This document shows positions 28,371-38,114 of a stretch of 64,000 nt of DNA, in pieces; the first letter of the stretch is position 1, and the number at the start of each line of letters is the position of its first letter. The DNA is from an uncultured Balneola sp. Lineage in GTDB: Bacteria; Bacteroidota; Rhodothermia; Balneolales; Balneolaceae. The notes under the pieces are model-generated. The model was not told the origin of the DNA and ran no database searches. It was given only the letters and a program-made list of their open reading frames with translations. The DNA is taken from positions 1-64,000 of the forward strand of contig CAJXQC010000004.1 of the NCBI GenBank assembly GCA_913058495.1. Direction: 5' to 3'. The position numbers and the translations under genes were made by a program.

Positions 28371-29883
28371 TAGTAAAAGTGTAATAAGCGCTTTTAACCG
28401 CCCTACCATTGATTTTCTGGTTGTATTGGGAATTCTGGGTGCGTTCATCTTTTTTATGGGGTTCGCACTTCTGTTACCCGCCGGAATTGATCTGATCTAC
28501 GGACAAGATACCTGGTATACTTTTGTGGTGTCTGCAGGAATTGCATTTGGGTTAGGTGGATTGCTTTGGTTTTTCTTTAAACCTAAAGAAGAACTCAGGA
28601 TACGTGAAGGTTTTTTGGTAGTAAGTTTAACCTGGCTCGCGCTTTCTTTGGTAGGCGCATTACCCTTCACTATTTCTGGAATTCTACCTAATTACACCGA
28701 TGCCGTTTTTGAAACCATGAGCGGTTTATCAACTACGGGTTCTACCATTTTGGGCGGAACAACCAGTACCGGAATTGTAAATCCTGCTATCGAAGATCTA
28801 CCCAAAAGTTTCTTATTCTGGCGATCGCTTGCTCATTGGTTGGGAGGAATGGGAATCATTGTGCTTTCTTTGGCAATTCTCCCACTTCTGGGAATTGGTG
28901 GTATGCAGCTTTTTCAGGCAGAATCACCGGGGCCAACTGCTGATAAATTAACGCCAAGAGTTCAGGAAACAGCAAAATTGCTATGGGTGGTATATGTTGC
29001 TTTTACCGGAGCTGAGTTTTTACTTCTGTGGCTCCATCCTTCCATGGATTGGTTTGAAGCCATTAATCACGCTTTTGCAACTCTTGCAACAGGAGGTTTC
29101 TCTACTAAAAACACAAGTATTGCTGCATTCGATTCAGCTTATATAGATACCATTATCACCATATTTATGTTTTTGGCAGGAATTAACTTCGCTATGCACT
29201 TTCGTTTACTGCGTGGTGAATTCCAGCCATTTTTTGCGAATCGGGAAACCAGATTCTATACCCTCATTACCATGATAGGAATCCTCGGGATATCTTTCTC
29301 TCTTTGGTTTTTTGATGGATATACTATTCTGGAAGCAATTCGCTCAGGAGCTTTTCAGGCAGTAGCTATTATTACAACTACAGGATTTGGAACCGATGAT
29401 TACGAATTATGGTACTCTTTCGGAGCCTTTCTCCTTCTTCTCTTTTTCTTTACAGGCGGAAGTGCGGGTTCTACAGGCGGTGGAATTAAAATGATCCGCT
29501 GGATGATCCTGATCCGAAATACAGGTCGTGAAATTAAGCAGATCATTCACCCTAAAGCCATACTTCCGGTAAGGATCGGAGATCAGGCCATCAATCAAAA
29601 TATTCAACGTACAGTACTGAGTTTTTTCATCCTGTATATGTTCATATTCGGATTGGGGGCGTTTGTAATTTCACTATTCGGATATGATATCATGTCTTCA
29701 GCCGGAGCAAGTATAGCCGCACTTGGTAACATTGGTCCCGGTTGGGGAGAATTCGGTCCCACCGACAGTTTTGCCAAAATGCCTTATCTCGGAAAATGGG
29801 TAATGATCATGCTGATGATGATCGGCCGTCTGGAGATCTTTACCGTTCTTATCATCTTTTCTCCTGCTTTTTGGAAACAGTAG
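28363..29883 (+). CDS. trkH: Trk potassium transporter membrane subunit TrkH
   Basis: A 506-residue inner-membrane channel-like protein of the SKT family. It has about ten hydrophobic spans and four P-loop signatures around glycine: GLSTTGSTI, TLATGGFST, TTTGFGT and GNIGPGW. The last two helices include GRLEIFTVLIIF. It forms the potassium pore gated by TrkA, whose gene overlaps it by 8 bp. Length is normal. Confidence 0.95.
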   Translation: MPNSKSVISAFNRPTIDFLVVLGILGAFIFFMGFALLLPAGIDLIYGQDTWYTFVVSAGIAFGLGGLLWFFFKPKEELRIREGFLVVSLTWLALSLVGALPFTISGILPNYTDAVFETMSGLSTTGSTILGGTTSTGIVNPAIEDLPKSFLFWRSLAHWLGGMGIIVLSLAILPLLGIGGMQLFQAESPGPTADKLTPRVQETAKLLWVVYVAFTGAEFLLLWLHPSMDWFEAINHAFATLATGGFSTKNTSIAAFDSAYIDTIITIFMFLAGINFAMHFRLLRGEFQPFFANRETRFYTLITMIGILGISFSLWFFDGYTILEAIRSGAFQAVAIITTTGFGTDDYELWYSFGAFLLLLFFFTGGSAGSTGGGIKMIRWMILIRNTGREIKQIIHPKAILPVRIGDQAINQNIQRTVLSFFILYMFIFGLGAFVISLFGYDIMSSAGASIAALGNIGPGWGEFGPTDSFAKMPYLGKWVMIMLMMIGRLEIFTVLIIFSPAFWKQ

Positions 29884-29992
29884 GTTTCTAATCTCGCAAT
29901 AAATTAAGAAGAATGTAACACGCTCTTCCAGTATTGAATTCAATTTGATATTTTATATCTCAGAGTATAATTAAATATCTAAAACTCTTGTA

Positions 29993-30514
29993 ATGAAAGT
30001 ATTAAAATACTTTTTCTTATTAGTTTTATTACTAACTCTAAAAAGCTGTGATAAACAAGCTAGTGATGAGGTATTTGTTCTGGATGTCGAAACTTATGTT
30101 GAGTTACTAAAGTCCAATCAATACGAATATTTGGATCTTCCTGATTTTGATTTTGAAGACATTTCTGAATTGCTTCAATACCGAAATGAAGATCAAATAA
30201 TAACAAACTTCCCATACAATCCGTCATCCTCTTTTTATGATCCGGAGTCTAAATTAGGGATGTATATTTTATGGACAATTGAATCGATCCGGGTAGCTTC
30301 AGCAACAAGCCAGCAAATGAATAAGAGATTTCCTTCTCAGAACCCGGTTTTGGAACTTAGAGATTCTGAAAAATTCACTTTAGTATCTGATAGCCTTTCT
30401 CATAATGTTGCTGCGAGTGCTTATTATGATTGGTGGATCAATAATAATCAAAAAGATTTTGATGAATTTAAATCAATTGATCCTCTGGAAAAGACTAACT
30501 ATAAGTGGCACTGA
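29993..30514 (+). CDS. Hypothetical lipoprotein
   Basis: A 173-residue lipoprotein with a clear signal and lipobox (LKSC, Cys19). The mature part is soluble and acidic at the start. It contains a tryptophan-bearing stretch SKLGMYILWTIESIR and a C-terminal SAYYDWWINN. It resembles small uncharacterised lipoproteins of Bacteroidota, but I do not recognise a function. It stands alone between trkH and a convergent EVE-domain gene. Confidence 0.75.
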   Translation: MKVLKYFFLLVLLLTLKSCDKQASDEVFVLDVETYVELLKSNQYEYLDLPDFDFEDISELLQYRNEDQIITNFPYNPSSSFYDPESKLGMYILWTIESIRVASATSQQMNKRFPSQNPVLELRDSEKFTLVSDSLSHNVAASAYYDWWINNNQKDFDEFKSIDPLEKTNYKWH

Positions 30515-30538
30515 AAAGCCAGTCTTAAACTAACAGCA

Positions 30539-31003
30539 TTATCCCTCTGCCATTTCCATAATTTTATTCCATTCAGCTTCTCTAACCGGAGTAATGGATA
30601 ATCGGGAAAGCCTGAACAGTTCCATATCATCTAGAGCCGATTCTTTTTTCATAGCTTCCCTGTCCACAGGTTTATCGAATTTTTGGACAAACTTCACATC
30701 CACTAATATCCATGTTGGGTCTTCTTCACTGCTTTTCGCATCAAAATATTTTGAATCAGGATCGAATTGGGTCGGATCAGGATATGGTTCGCTGGCTACT
30801 TCCATCGTTCCTACAATTTCAGGTGGAGAAATTTGGGAATGATAAAACAATACTTTGTCCCCTACCTTCATTTCATCCCGCATGTAGTTTCGGGCAGCAT
30901 AGTTTCTTATTCCGTCCCAAGGCTCAACCTGATCTCGTTCCAGGTCATCTATGCTATAGGCATCAGGTTCAGATTTCATTAACCAATAATTTCTGTCGCT
31001 CAT
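30539..31003 (-). CDS. EVE-domain protein
   Basis: A 154-residue protein consisting of one EVE (PUA-like) domain, close in form to thymocyte nuclear protein 1. The conserved segments YWLMKSEPDAYSIDDL, WDGIRNYAARNYMR and GDKVLFYHSQ line the modified-base pocket. EVE domains bind modified nucleobases in DNA or RNA; the ligand here is unknown. The gene is convergent with the preceding lipoprotein gene and separated from rfbB by an inverted repeat. Confidence 0.93.
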   Translation of the reverse strand: MSDRNYWLMKSEPDAYSIDDLERDQVEPWDGIRNYAARNYMRDEMKVGDKVLFYHSQISPPEIVGTMEVASEPYPDPTQFDPDSKYFDAKSSEEDPTWILVDVKFVQKFDKPVDREAMKKESALDDMELFRLSRLSITPVREAEWNKIMEMAEG

Positions 31004-31014
31004 TTCATTCGCTC

Positions 31015-31070
31015 CAATTAAGAATTATTCAATTAAGAATTAAAAATTGATCATTCTTAATTCTTAATTG
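31015..31070. repeat. Composite direct and inverted repeat (CAATTAAGAATTA)
   Basis: CAATTAAGAATTA occurs at 31015-31027 and 31030-31042 as a direct repeat. Its reverse complement lies at 31057-31070 (14 bp pairing with the second copy). The third copy runs into the rfbB coding end, so the last four sense codons (SIKN) and the stop of rfbB are part of the repeat. It may act as a hairpin between the EVE gene and the end of the rfb operon. It resembles small dispersed AT-rich palindromes. Confidence 0.65.
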
Positions 31071-32073
31071 ATGCATTGTATTTCTTTACATACCACAAAA
31101 CTGTGTCTCTCAGCATTCCATCAAAATCAGTGGACGGCTCCCAGCCCAATTCGTTCTTAATCTTTGATGCATCAATTGCATATCGGAAATCATGCCCAAG
31201 TCGATCAGTTACGAAACTGATGAGGTTTTTATAATCACCGTCAGGCCCATTTCCTACTTCCTCATTCAGTAAATCACAAAGCTTGTGAACCAGTTCAATA
31301 TTCTTCCATTCGTTGTTTCCTCCGATGTTGTATACTTCTCCGGCTGTTCCTTTCAAGAAAGCTGTTTCCAGCGCCGAACAGTGGTCGATCACATTCAACC
31401 AATCACGAACATTTTCACCTTTGCCATACACCGGTATCGGATTGTGATTGATCGCGTTTCGGATTACAGTAGGAATCAACTTTTCATCATGCTGATGTGG
31501 TCCGTAGTTGTTAGAACAATTGGTTGTAACCACATTCATTCCGTAAGTATGAAAATATGCTCTTACGATCATATCACTACTGGCTTTGGAAGCGCTATAT
31601 GGAGAATTTGGAGCATATGGGGTTTGTTCGGTAAAAAATCCATCGTCTTCAAGTTCGCCATAAACTTCATCCGTGGAAACATGCACAAAGCGATTATTTT
31701 TCCAGCTTTCTTCATTATCTTGCCATAGTTGACGACACTCTTCCAGAATATTAAACGTTCCAACAACATTCGAAAGAATAAATGGTTCTGGTCCCGAAAT
31801 GGAATTATCTACATGGGATTCGGCTGCCAAATGGAAAACCCCGTCGGGCTTGAAATTCTTTACTATATCTTGCACTTCTTCACGATTGACCAAGTCGATC
31901 TTTTTAAAATAGTATCTTTCCGAGTCCTTTAATGGTTTTAAATAAGAAGTATCTGATGCATAGGTCAGCTTATCAATATTCATGATAGTCCAGTCAGGAT
32001 TATCCTTGAATAATTTCAGTATCAAATTTGAACCAATAAAACCGGCACCTCCGGTAACAATGATCTTCTTCAA
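31057..32073 (-). CDS. rfbB: dTDP-glucose 4,6-dehydratase
   Basis: A 338-residue short-chain dehydrogenase family enzyme that converts dTDP-glucose to dTDP-4-keto-6-deoxyglucose, the second step of dTDP-rhamnose synthesis. The NAD-binding GGAGFIGSN is at residue 8, HLAAESHVD and VSTDEVYGE follow, and the catalytic YSASK is present. Length is normal. It is the last gene of the rfbADCB operon and overlaps rfbC by 4 bp. Confidence 0.96.
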   Translation of the reverse strand: MKKIIVTGGAGFIGSNLILKLFKDNPDWTIMNIDKLTYASDTSYLKPLKDSERYYFKKIDLVNREEVQDIVKNFKPDGVFHLAAESHVDNSISGPEPFILSNVVGTFNILEECRQLWQDNEESWKNNRFVHVSTDEVYGELEDDGFFTEQTPYAPNSPYSASKASSDMIVRAYFHTYGMNVVTTNCSNNYGPHQHDEKLIPTVIRNAINHNPIPVYGKGENVRDWLNVIDHCSALETAFLKGTAGEVYNIGGNNEWKNIELVHKLCDLLNEEVGNGPDGDYKNLISFVTDRLGHDFRYAIDASKIKNELGWEPSTDFDGMLRDTVLWYVKKYNASIKN

Positions 32074-32615
32074 AATGTATCCTCTTCTTTAAGTGATGAA
32101 AATAGTGGGAGTTTTCTGTCTTTTTCGGAAAGAATTGGTTTACTGACATCCCAGTTGATTCTTATCAACGGGTCGTCCCAACGTACTCCTCTCTCTCCCT
32201 CTTTGTTATAATAATCTGAACATTTATATGAAATAATCGCCTCTTCACTTAATACTGAAAAACCATGAGCAAATCCTTTAGGGACCAATAAAGACCGGTG
32301 ATTCTTCTCTGATAACTTGTATGCAACATAGTTTCCAAAGGTGGGAGAGTCCTTTCTTACATCTACAGCCACATCCAGCACTTCTCCTTTTAAACAACTA
32401 ATGAGTTTGTCTTGTGGACTTGTAATTTGATAATGCAAACCTCTGATCGTTCCTTCATAAGATTTCGATACGTTATCCTGTACAAATTCTAAATCAAATC
32501 CTATTTCTTCTAAATGAGATTTTCTGAATGATTCAAAAAAGTATCCTCTTTCATCTTCAAAAACATTGGGTTCAAAAACGAACACTCCTTTTATTCTGCT
32601 TTCTGAAATTTTCAT
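32070..32615 (-). CDS. rfbC: dTDP-4-dehydrorhamnose 3,5-epimerase
   Basis: A 181-residue cupin-fold epimerase of dTDP-rhamnose synthesis. It begins KISESRIKGVFVFEPNVFED and contains the active-site histidine segment TIRGLHYQ and the KGFAHGFSVL region. The ATG at 32615 is two bases after the rfbD stop and gives the family N-terminus; an upstream start at 32657 would add 14 residues that lie over the end of rfbD and is not needed. Confidence 0.95.
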   Translation of the reverse strand: MKISESRIKGVFVFEPNVFEDERGYFFESFRKSHLEEIGFDLEFVQDNVSKSYEGTIRGLHYQITSPQDKLISCLKGEVLDVAVDVRKDSPTFGNYVAYKLSEKNHRSLLVPKGFAHGFSVLSEEAIISYKCSDYYNKEGERGVRWDDPLIRINWDVSKPILSEKDRKLPLFSSLKEEDTF

Positions 32616-32617
32616 TC

Positions 32618-33475
32618 TTATAACTGTTTTAACAATCTTTGTAAACCTGCTTTCCAATCCAGGATCGGGACGCCGTCAACATTACTAATTTTTTGAGTAC
32701 TTAACTTGGAAAAAAATGGTCTTTTAGCTTTAGTTGGGAACTCAGCCGAACTTACCGGATTTACGTTTACATTTATTCCCTTCTGTTTGAAAATCTCCTT
32801 GGAAAAATGATGCCAGGTTGTAATTCCCTCAGAGCTTAAATGATATAACCCGGTTTTGTTTTGTTGAAGTAATTCAAAGGTTTGTTCCACAACCTGATCC
32901 GCAAAAGTCGGACTACCAAACTGATCGTTTACTACATTCAATTCATCTCTTTCTGACCCGAGTTTCAGCATCGTTTTAATAAAATTGTGTCCGTACTGCC
33001 CGCATAACCATGAAACTCGCAGTATCAGAAATTCGCACCCGGAGTTCTTGATCGCTTCTTCTCCTTTCAATTTAGAATATCCATAAGCATTTACCGGATC
33101 TGTAGAGTCTTCTTCTTTATATCCTTCGGGATTATTTTCTTTGTCTGATATTGATCCTGAAAATACATAATCCGTAGAATAATGAACCAGTTTAACATTA
33201 TGTCTTTTACAAACATCCGCCAACTCTTTTACGGATTCCGCATTGATCTTTAGCGCAGTCTGTTTGTTTTCTTCAGCGTCATCTACTTTTGTATAAGCCG
33301 CGCAGTTTATCAATACATCCGGAGCTACATCAGCTATTATTTTATCAACTTTATCATCGTCGGTAATATCCAATTCAGTTGATGAAAAGCTATTGTAACT
33401 GACACCATGATCTTGGCAGAAATCAACCCATTCCCTTCCAAGCTGACCTCCGGCTCCGGTGATCAAAAGCTTCAT
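32618..33475 (-). CDS. rfbD: dTDP-4-dehydrorhamnose reductase
   Basis: A 285-residue NAD(P)H-dependent reductase performing the last step of dTDP-L-rhamnose synthesis. The motifs are ITGAGGQLGREW at the N-terminus, INCAAYTKVDDAE, the catalytic YSTDYVFSG, and YGYSKLKGE with the Tyr-Lys pair. Its neighbours are rfbA (3 bp upstream) and rfbC (2 bp downstream). Rhamnose probably enters the cell-surface polysaccharide. Confidence 0.95.
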   Translation of the reverse strand: MKLLITGAGGQLGREWVDFCQDHGVSYNSFSSTELDITDDDKVDKIIADVAPDVLINCAAYTKVDDAEENKQTALKINAESVKELADVCKRHNVKLVHYSTDYVFSGSISDKENNPEGYKEEDSTDPVNAYGYSKLKGEEAIKNSGCEFLILRVSWLCGQYGHNFIKTMLKLGSERDELNVVNDQFGSPTFADQVVEQTFELLQQNKTGLYHLSSEGITTWHHFSKEIFKQKGINVNVNPVSSAEFPTKAKRPFFSKLSTQKISNVDGVPILDWKAGLQRLLKQL

Positions 33476-33478
33476 AAA

Positions 33479-34180
33479 TTAACCCTGCACCAGTTTGTTT
33501 GCATGTTTATAAGAATCAGGAGTTCCGGCATCAGTCCACCAACCTTCCAGTACCGAACTTTTCATTTGTCCCTGTTTTATATAAAAATTATTTACGTCTG
33601 TAATTTCTAATTCTCCCCGACCCGATGGTTTGAGCGTTTTAATACATTCAAATACATTATTGTCATAAAAGTAAATGCCTGTTACTGCAAAATTAGATTT
33701 TGGTTCTTGCGGCTTTTCATCTATCGAAATTACATTATCTCCATCCAATTCTGCCACACCATAGCGCTCAGGGTCTTCTACTTCCTGAATAAGAATTTGA
33801 GCACCTGAACCATCATAGTTTTTGACAGCTTTATCAAGAGAGTGTTCGAATATATTATCTCCTAAAATAACAACAACGGGATCATTACCGGCAAAATTTT
33901 CTGCAAGTCCCAAAGCCTGAGCGATTCCACCCGCTTCATCCTGAACTTTGTAGGTAAATCTGCAATTAAAATCTTTTCCTGACCCAAGTAAGTTTACCAC
34001 ATCACCCATATGGTCTGTTCCGGTAACTATCAAGATCTCTTGTATTCCTACTTCGATCAATTTTTCAATGGGGTGATAAATCATTGGTTTTTCACCAACC
34101 GGGAGTAAATGTTTATTCGTAACTTTGGTTAAAGGATAGAGTCTGGATCCCGTACCACCTGCCAAAATAATGCCTTTCAT
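33479..34180 (-). CDS. rfbA: Glucose-1-phosphate thymidylyltransferase-like nucleotidyltransferase (short form)
   Basis: A 233-residue sugar nucleotidyltransferase that should make dTDP-glucose from dTTP and glucose-1-phosphate. The pyrophosphorylase motif ILAGGTGSRLYPLT and VTNKHLLPVGEKPMIYHPI are intact, as are VVILGDNIF and GWWTDAGTP. It is about 55 residues shorter than the classic RmlA, lacking most of the C-terminal oligomerisation part, as in the short RfbA-like group. It heads the operon with rfbD, rfbC and rfbB, which supports the dTDP substrate. Confidence 0.9.
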   Translation of the reverse strand: MKGIILAGGTGSRLYPLTKVTNKHLLPVGEKPMIYHPIEKLIEVGIQEILIVTGTDHMGDVVNLLGSGKDFNCRFTYKVQDEAGGIAQALGLAENFAGNDPVVVILGDNIFEHSLDKAVKNYDGSGAQILIQEVEDPERYGVAELDGDNVISIDEKPQEPKSNFAVTGIYFYDNNVFECIKTLKPSGRGELEITDVNNFYIKQGQMKSSVLEGWWTDAGTPDSYKHANKLVQG

Positions 34181-34215
34181 AATGTGGATCTGATGTCAAT
34201 AATTTTACTTGTAGC

Positions 34216-34249
34216 TAAAGGTACAAATAGAATTGAAATTTGGCTAAAA
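34216..34249 (-). promoter_or_regulatory. Candidate Bacteroidota-type promoter of the rfb operon
   Basis: On the minus strand TACCTTTA (34216-34223) resembles the -7 consensus TAnnTTTG. A TTTTAG element (34244-34249) stands 20 bases upstream, near the usual -33 position. The start codon of rfbA is about 36 bases downstream. The last base of the -7 box differs from consensus, so this is tentative. Confidence 0.4.
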
Positions 34250-34378
34250 CTTCTCTTTCTAAACTTAATTATAATTTAATATTAGAGTTGGTTAATCCTT
34301 ATCAAATTTAATTAAATAATTCTCATATAGCCGTTTAGTGTATTTAATGGATAGTTCTTTCAGTATATTTACTAATGC

Positions 34379-37300
34379 ATGAAAGCTAAAGTTACATATT
34401 TGCTTTTAGTCGTTTTTGCTTTTATCTCTGTTGAACAGAGTAAAGCTCAGGACAAGGTATGGACTGGAGCAGTTGATTCTTCATGGCATGTGGCAGGTAA
34501 CTGGAATCCCTCTGGAATTCCGTCTTCTAATCAAACAGTTGCTTTACGAAATAATATAACTCCGAGACCCGTAATCACATCTAATGTTACGGTAAAGTCA
34601 GTTATCATCAATCAGTACTATTCTAATCCCGGCGATCAGCTTAAAATTCGTAATAATGCTACTCTAACAATTACAGATGATCTCGATATTTTTGGAAGCG
34701 GCAAATTAAATATCATAAACGGTCATTTGTTAATGAATGCAAGTTCAGGTGGGAAGAATGAACTCACCATGAATGGTACTCCGGAAATAAATATTACTAA
34801 TGGTAGTTTTACAGCAGGTACAGCTTCAGAAGATATTGATGTTGAAATTATTGGTTCAGTTAATCTTGGAAATGGAGATTTTACTGTGTTTGGAAAACTT
34901 GATATTCCGAACGGAGGCACCTTTAACGCTGAAAGTGGTACCGTTTTAATAGATGGAAATACAGAAATAAACGGGGTTTTTAATGGAGATGATGCCGACA
35001 TCACATTTGATGGTGATATGAAGGTAAATAGTGGCGGAGTGTTAAATCTTGATTCAGGTTCTATTGTTTTAAATAAAAATACAATTGTTGAAAACAATGG
35101 AACGGTTAATTTTGGATCCGGCGATGTAACCATAAATGGAAATTTAGACGCTAAAAGCGATGGTAACGTAAACATTCAAAATGCTACTGTAACTGTAACA
35201 GGTGATACTGAATTTAAAAACGATGGTAACCTAAGTATAGATTCAGGCACACTAAACATAACAGGTAAAACAGAACTGAAAAGTGGCGGAACTTTTGATC
35301 TGAATTCTGGGAATTTGAATATAGGTGGAGATGCAAAATTTTCTAACGGAGGTACTGTTGATGCAGGTTCTGCAAATGTTACTTTTGAGGGTGATTTAGA
35401 ATTTAAAAATGGAAGTACTTTTAATGCCGATTCGAGTACAGTGACTTTCAGTGGAGATGGAGATCAAGAAGTAAAACTAGATAGTGACATTACCTTCTAC
35501 AATGTAAAAGTAGATTCAGGATCAGTAGTTAATACTGATGGAGGTGGTAATACGATTACAGTTGAAAACGATTTAGTAGTAGAAAGTGGCGGAAATATTG
35601 ATGTTGACGAAAACGATCAAATAGATGTTCAGGGGGATATAGAAGGTGACGAAGACGCTATTGCCAGCCCAAACCCTTTTGCTGTATCAGCTGTTTCACC
35701 TAATCTCACCACCGTAGTTATTATTTTCAATAAAGCGATGAAAGAAGCGCAAGCTGAAACTATTGGGAATTACAGTATTCGAAGGGTAAGTAATTCTGCT
35801 TCTGTGTCTATCAGTAACGCTGAACTAAATACCACGGGAAATAGCAAGCAAGTAACTTTAACAATTTCAACTATTATTGAAAATATAGAATATGAAGTTA
35901 CTATGAATAACCTTGAAAGTACTGACAACGGGAGTATATCATCTAATCATAAGAAGCGTTTTAAAAAAGAGAGTTTGGTTTATTACAGTCGTCAGTCAGG
36001 AAACTGGTCTACCAACAGTACCTGGTCAACTACCGGGCATGGAGGTTCTGCTGCAAGCTCGAATCCCGGAAATACTAACAACGCTACTATAATTGTTGGT
36101 GATGGAGATGTGGTTACTATTGCAAGCCCAACTTCTATAGTGAATCAAACTTCTGTTCAGGTGAATATTAGTTCTACTTTAAGAGTTGGAAACGGAGGGA
36201 TTTTAACCACCGGATCAAAATCTATATCCGGATCCGGAATTTTTCAGGTCACTTCAGGAACACTTCAAATTGGCTCCCCGGCCGGAATTGCTTCATCAGG
36301 TTCTACCGGGAGTATTCGAACCAATACCCGTTCTTTTTCAACTTCAGGATCTTATACATATAATGGATCTACTGCCCAGGTAGCAGGTACAGGTCTTCCT
36401 TCATCTGTAAATAATCTTACCATCAATAATTCTTCGGGTGTAACTCTCGATAATAATGTTGAAGTAAATGGGACGCTAAGTTTGACATCCGGTGTTCTGA
36501 TTATTGAATCCGGAAATAATTTAATTGCCAATACTAAATCTATCGGCTCAGGTAAACTTAGGATGAAGCAAACTATTTCCGGTTCAAATGGTTGGAGATT
36601 GCTCTCCTCCCCACTTTCTTCAGATTATGGTGATTTATTTGATGCTATAACTACACAAGGATATGCAGGATCTTCTTTAGGAAATGCACCTGTTGACAGT
36701 CTTCAGCCTAACGTACTTTATTATGTTGAATCTTATCCCGGAACCGACAATCAAAGATGGAGAGCTCCTTCAAATGCATCTGCTTCTATTCAGGAAGGTC
36801 TTGGTTTATATACTTATATATTTGGAAATATTGCAGCCGACTCCCGTTATAATAACCCTCTTCCTGCAGATCTTACCGTTGAGGGTCAGGAACCTTCAGG
36901 TGCAGTAGATTTCGATGTTACATATACCATTGCTGCCGATTCCGGCTGGAATCTTGTTGGAAACCCTTACACAGCCACTATTGACTGGGATGATTCAGGA
37001 AACTGGACGAAAACAAATATTGACAACACCATTTATATATGGGATTACACCTCCAGCCAATATAAAACCTGGAATGGGACAACCGGAGATTTAGGGAACG
37101 GATTGATTTCTCCTTTTCAGGGATTTTGGGTCAAAGCTAATGATACAAGTCCTGTATTAATTGTTGACGAAGACGCAAAAACTACTAATGGTAATTTTGT
37201 AGGTAAAATAGTTTCGGAGAACAACAACCCGGAACCAAAATTCTCTATAGAACTTTCTGACGATGTAAACAGAATCTCCACTCACTTTATGTTTTCAAAG

Positions 37301-38014
37301 TCAGCAAAACTTAACAAAGATTCCAAAGATGCCTACCGGTTAGTCCCCCCACCCGGAATTTCTTCCTACTTGGATTTAGCTTCGGTTTCAGAGAATAAAA
37401 ACCGGTTTTCTATTAATAACCTTCCCAGAGATTTTGGTATTCCAATTGAAATCCCATTGTCGATAAATGCCTATGAAAAAGGATATTCAGCTGATAAACC
37501 TCTTCATTTTGTATTCAAAAACTTTAAAAATATACCGGTTGGTTGGTCAATTTATCTTGTAGATACTAAATCAAATACAGAGATAAATATACTTACTGAA
37601 CGTACTTATTTATTCAACCATACAGGAGAGCACAGAAAAGAAGCTCCAAACAATGTTTTAGGAAGTAAACCTAAAATTACTGTTAAAGCTTCTTCAAAAA
37701 ACAGATTCTATTTAAGAATTGATCCGGGTTCTGATGCTAATGATCTACCCGATGAATTTATACTCAGTCAAAATTATCCAAATCCGTTTAATCCCTCTAC
37801 CAAAATCAAGTTCACACTTCCGGTACAAAGTAATGCCGTGCTCGAAGTATTCGATATTCTAGGCAGAAAAATTACCACCTTAGCATCTGAAGAATTACCG
37901 GTCGGTCAACACATTTATGAGTGGGATGCAAGCAGACAATCAAGCGGAGTTTATTTATACCGTTTGGTAATTTCTCAGGGGATACAGATTAAAAGAATGA
38001 CTTTACTCAAGTAA
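34379..38014 (+). CDS. Large secreted protein with beta-solenoid repeats and T9SS sorting domain
   Basis: A 1211-residue exported protein. A signal peptide (1-24) is followed by a VWTGAVDSSWHVAGNW segment seen in G8-like domains. A beta-solenoid-like tract of 21-residue repeats spans about 180-370, then a small Ig-like domain (about 435-530) and a second SGNWSTNSTWSTTG region. A module shared with the two following proteins begins at GWRLLSSPLSS (about 738) and includes SLQPNVLYYVES, GWNLVGNPYTATIDWDD and SPFQGFWVKAN. The last 80 residues form the sorting domain with QNYPNPFNPSTKIKF, ending IKRMTLLK. It is divergent from the rfb operon. Surface display is inferred; the ligand is unknown. Confidence 0.88.
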   Translation: MKAKVTYLLLVVFAFISVEQSKAQDKVWTGAVDSSWHVAGNWNPSGIPSSNQTVALRNNITPRPVITSNVTVKSVIINQYYSNPGDQLKIRNNATLTITDDLDIFGSGKLNIINGHLLMNASSGGKNELTMNGTPEINITNGSFTAGTASEDIDVEIIGSVNLGNGDFTVFGKLDIPNGGTFNAESGTVLIDGNTEINGVFNGDDADITFDGDMKVNSGGVLNLDSGSIVLNKNTIVENNGTVNFGSGDVTINGNLDAKSDGNVNIQNATVTVTGDTEFKNDGNLSIDSGTLNITGKTELKSGGTFDLNSGNLNIGGDAKFSNGGTVDAGSANVTFEGDLEFKNGSTFNADSSTVTFSGDGDQEVKLDSDITFYNVKVDSGSVVNTDGGGNTITVENDLVVESGGNIDVDENDQIDVQGDIEGDEDAIASPNPFAVSAVSPNLTTVVIIFNKAMKEAQAETIGNYSIRRVSNSASVSISNAELNTTGNSKQVTLTISTIIENIEYEVTMNNLESTDNGSISSNHKKRFKKESLVYYSRQSGNWSTNSTWSTTGHGGSAASSNPGNTNNATIIVGDGDVVTIASPTSIVNQTSVQVNISSTLRVGNGGILTTGSKSISGSGIFQVTSGTLQIGSPAGIASSGSTGSIRTNTRSFSTSGSYTYNGSTAQVAGTGLPSSVNNLTINNSSGVTLDNNVEVNGTLSLTSGVLIIESGNNLIANTKSIGSGKLRMKQTISGSNGWRLLSSPLSSDYGDLFDAITTQGYAGSSLGNAPVDSLQPNVLYYVESYPGTDNQRWRAPSNASASIQEGLGLYTYIFGNIAADSRYNNPLPADLTVEGQEPSGAVDFDVTYTIAADSGWNLVGNPYTATIDWDDSGNWTKTNIDNTIYIWDYTSSQYKTWNGTTGDLGNGLISPFQGFWVKANDTSPVLIVDEDAKTTNGNFVGKIVSENNNPEPKFSIELSDDVNRISTHFMFSKSAKLNKDSKDAYRLVPPPGISSYLDLASVSENKNRFSINNLPRDFGIPIEIPLSINAYEKGYSADKPLHFVFKNFKNIPVGWSIYLVDTKSNTEINILTERTYLFNHTGEHRKEAPNNVLGSKPKITVKASSKNRFYLRIDPGSDANDLPDEFILSQNYPNPFNPSTKIKFTLPVQSNAVLEVFDILGRKITTLASEELPVGQHIYEWDASRQSSGVYLYRLVISQGIQIKRMTLLK
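34916..35464 (+). repeat. Tandem 63-bp / 21-residue beta-solenoid repeat array
   Basis: About nine consecutive units inside the 34379-38014 protein begin with G-x-[FVL]-[ND] and contain a [ND]-x-[TI]-[FIV] strand, for example GTVNFGSGDVTINGNLDAKS and GNLSIDSGTLNITGKTEL. Seven of them are exactly 21 residues. The regularity predicts a right-handed beta-helix with one coil per repeat. DNA identity between units is low, so the array is old. Confidence 0.8.
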
Positions 38015-38114
38015 TTTACCCTCTTTAAATTCAGTAGTTAGAATTGTTTAATGAAACCAATTAAGTATTAATAATTGGTATATTTAATCAACTTCATCTG
38101 CAAAAAGAGCTTTT

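Noticed and set aside
32616-32657. 14-residue N-terminal extension of rfbC
   Set aside because: It overlaps rfbD and is not part of the family N-terminus; ATG 32615 is preferred.
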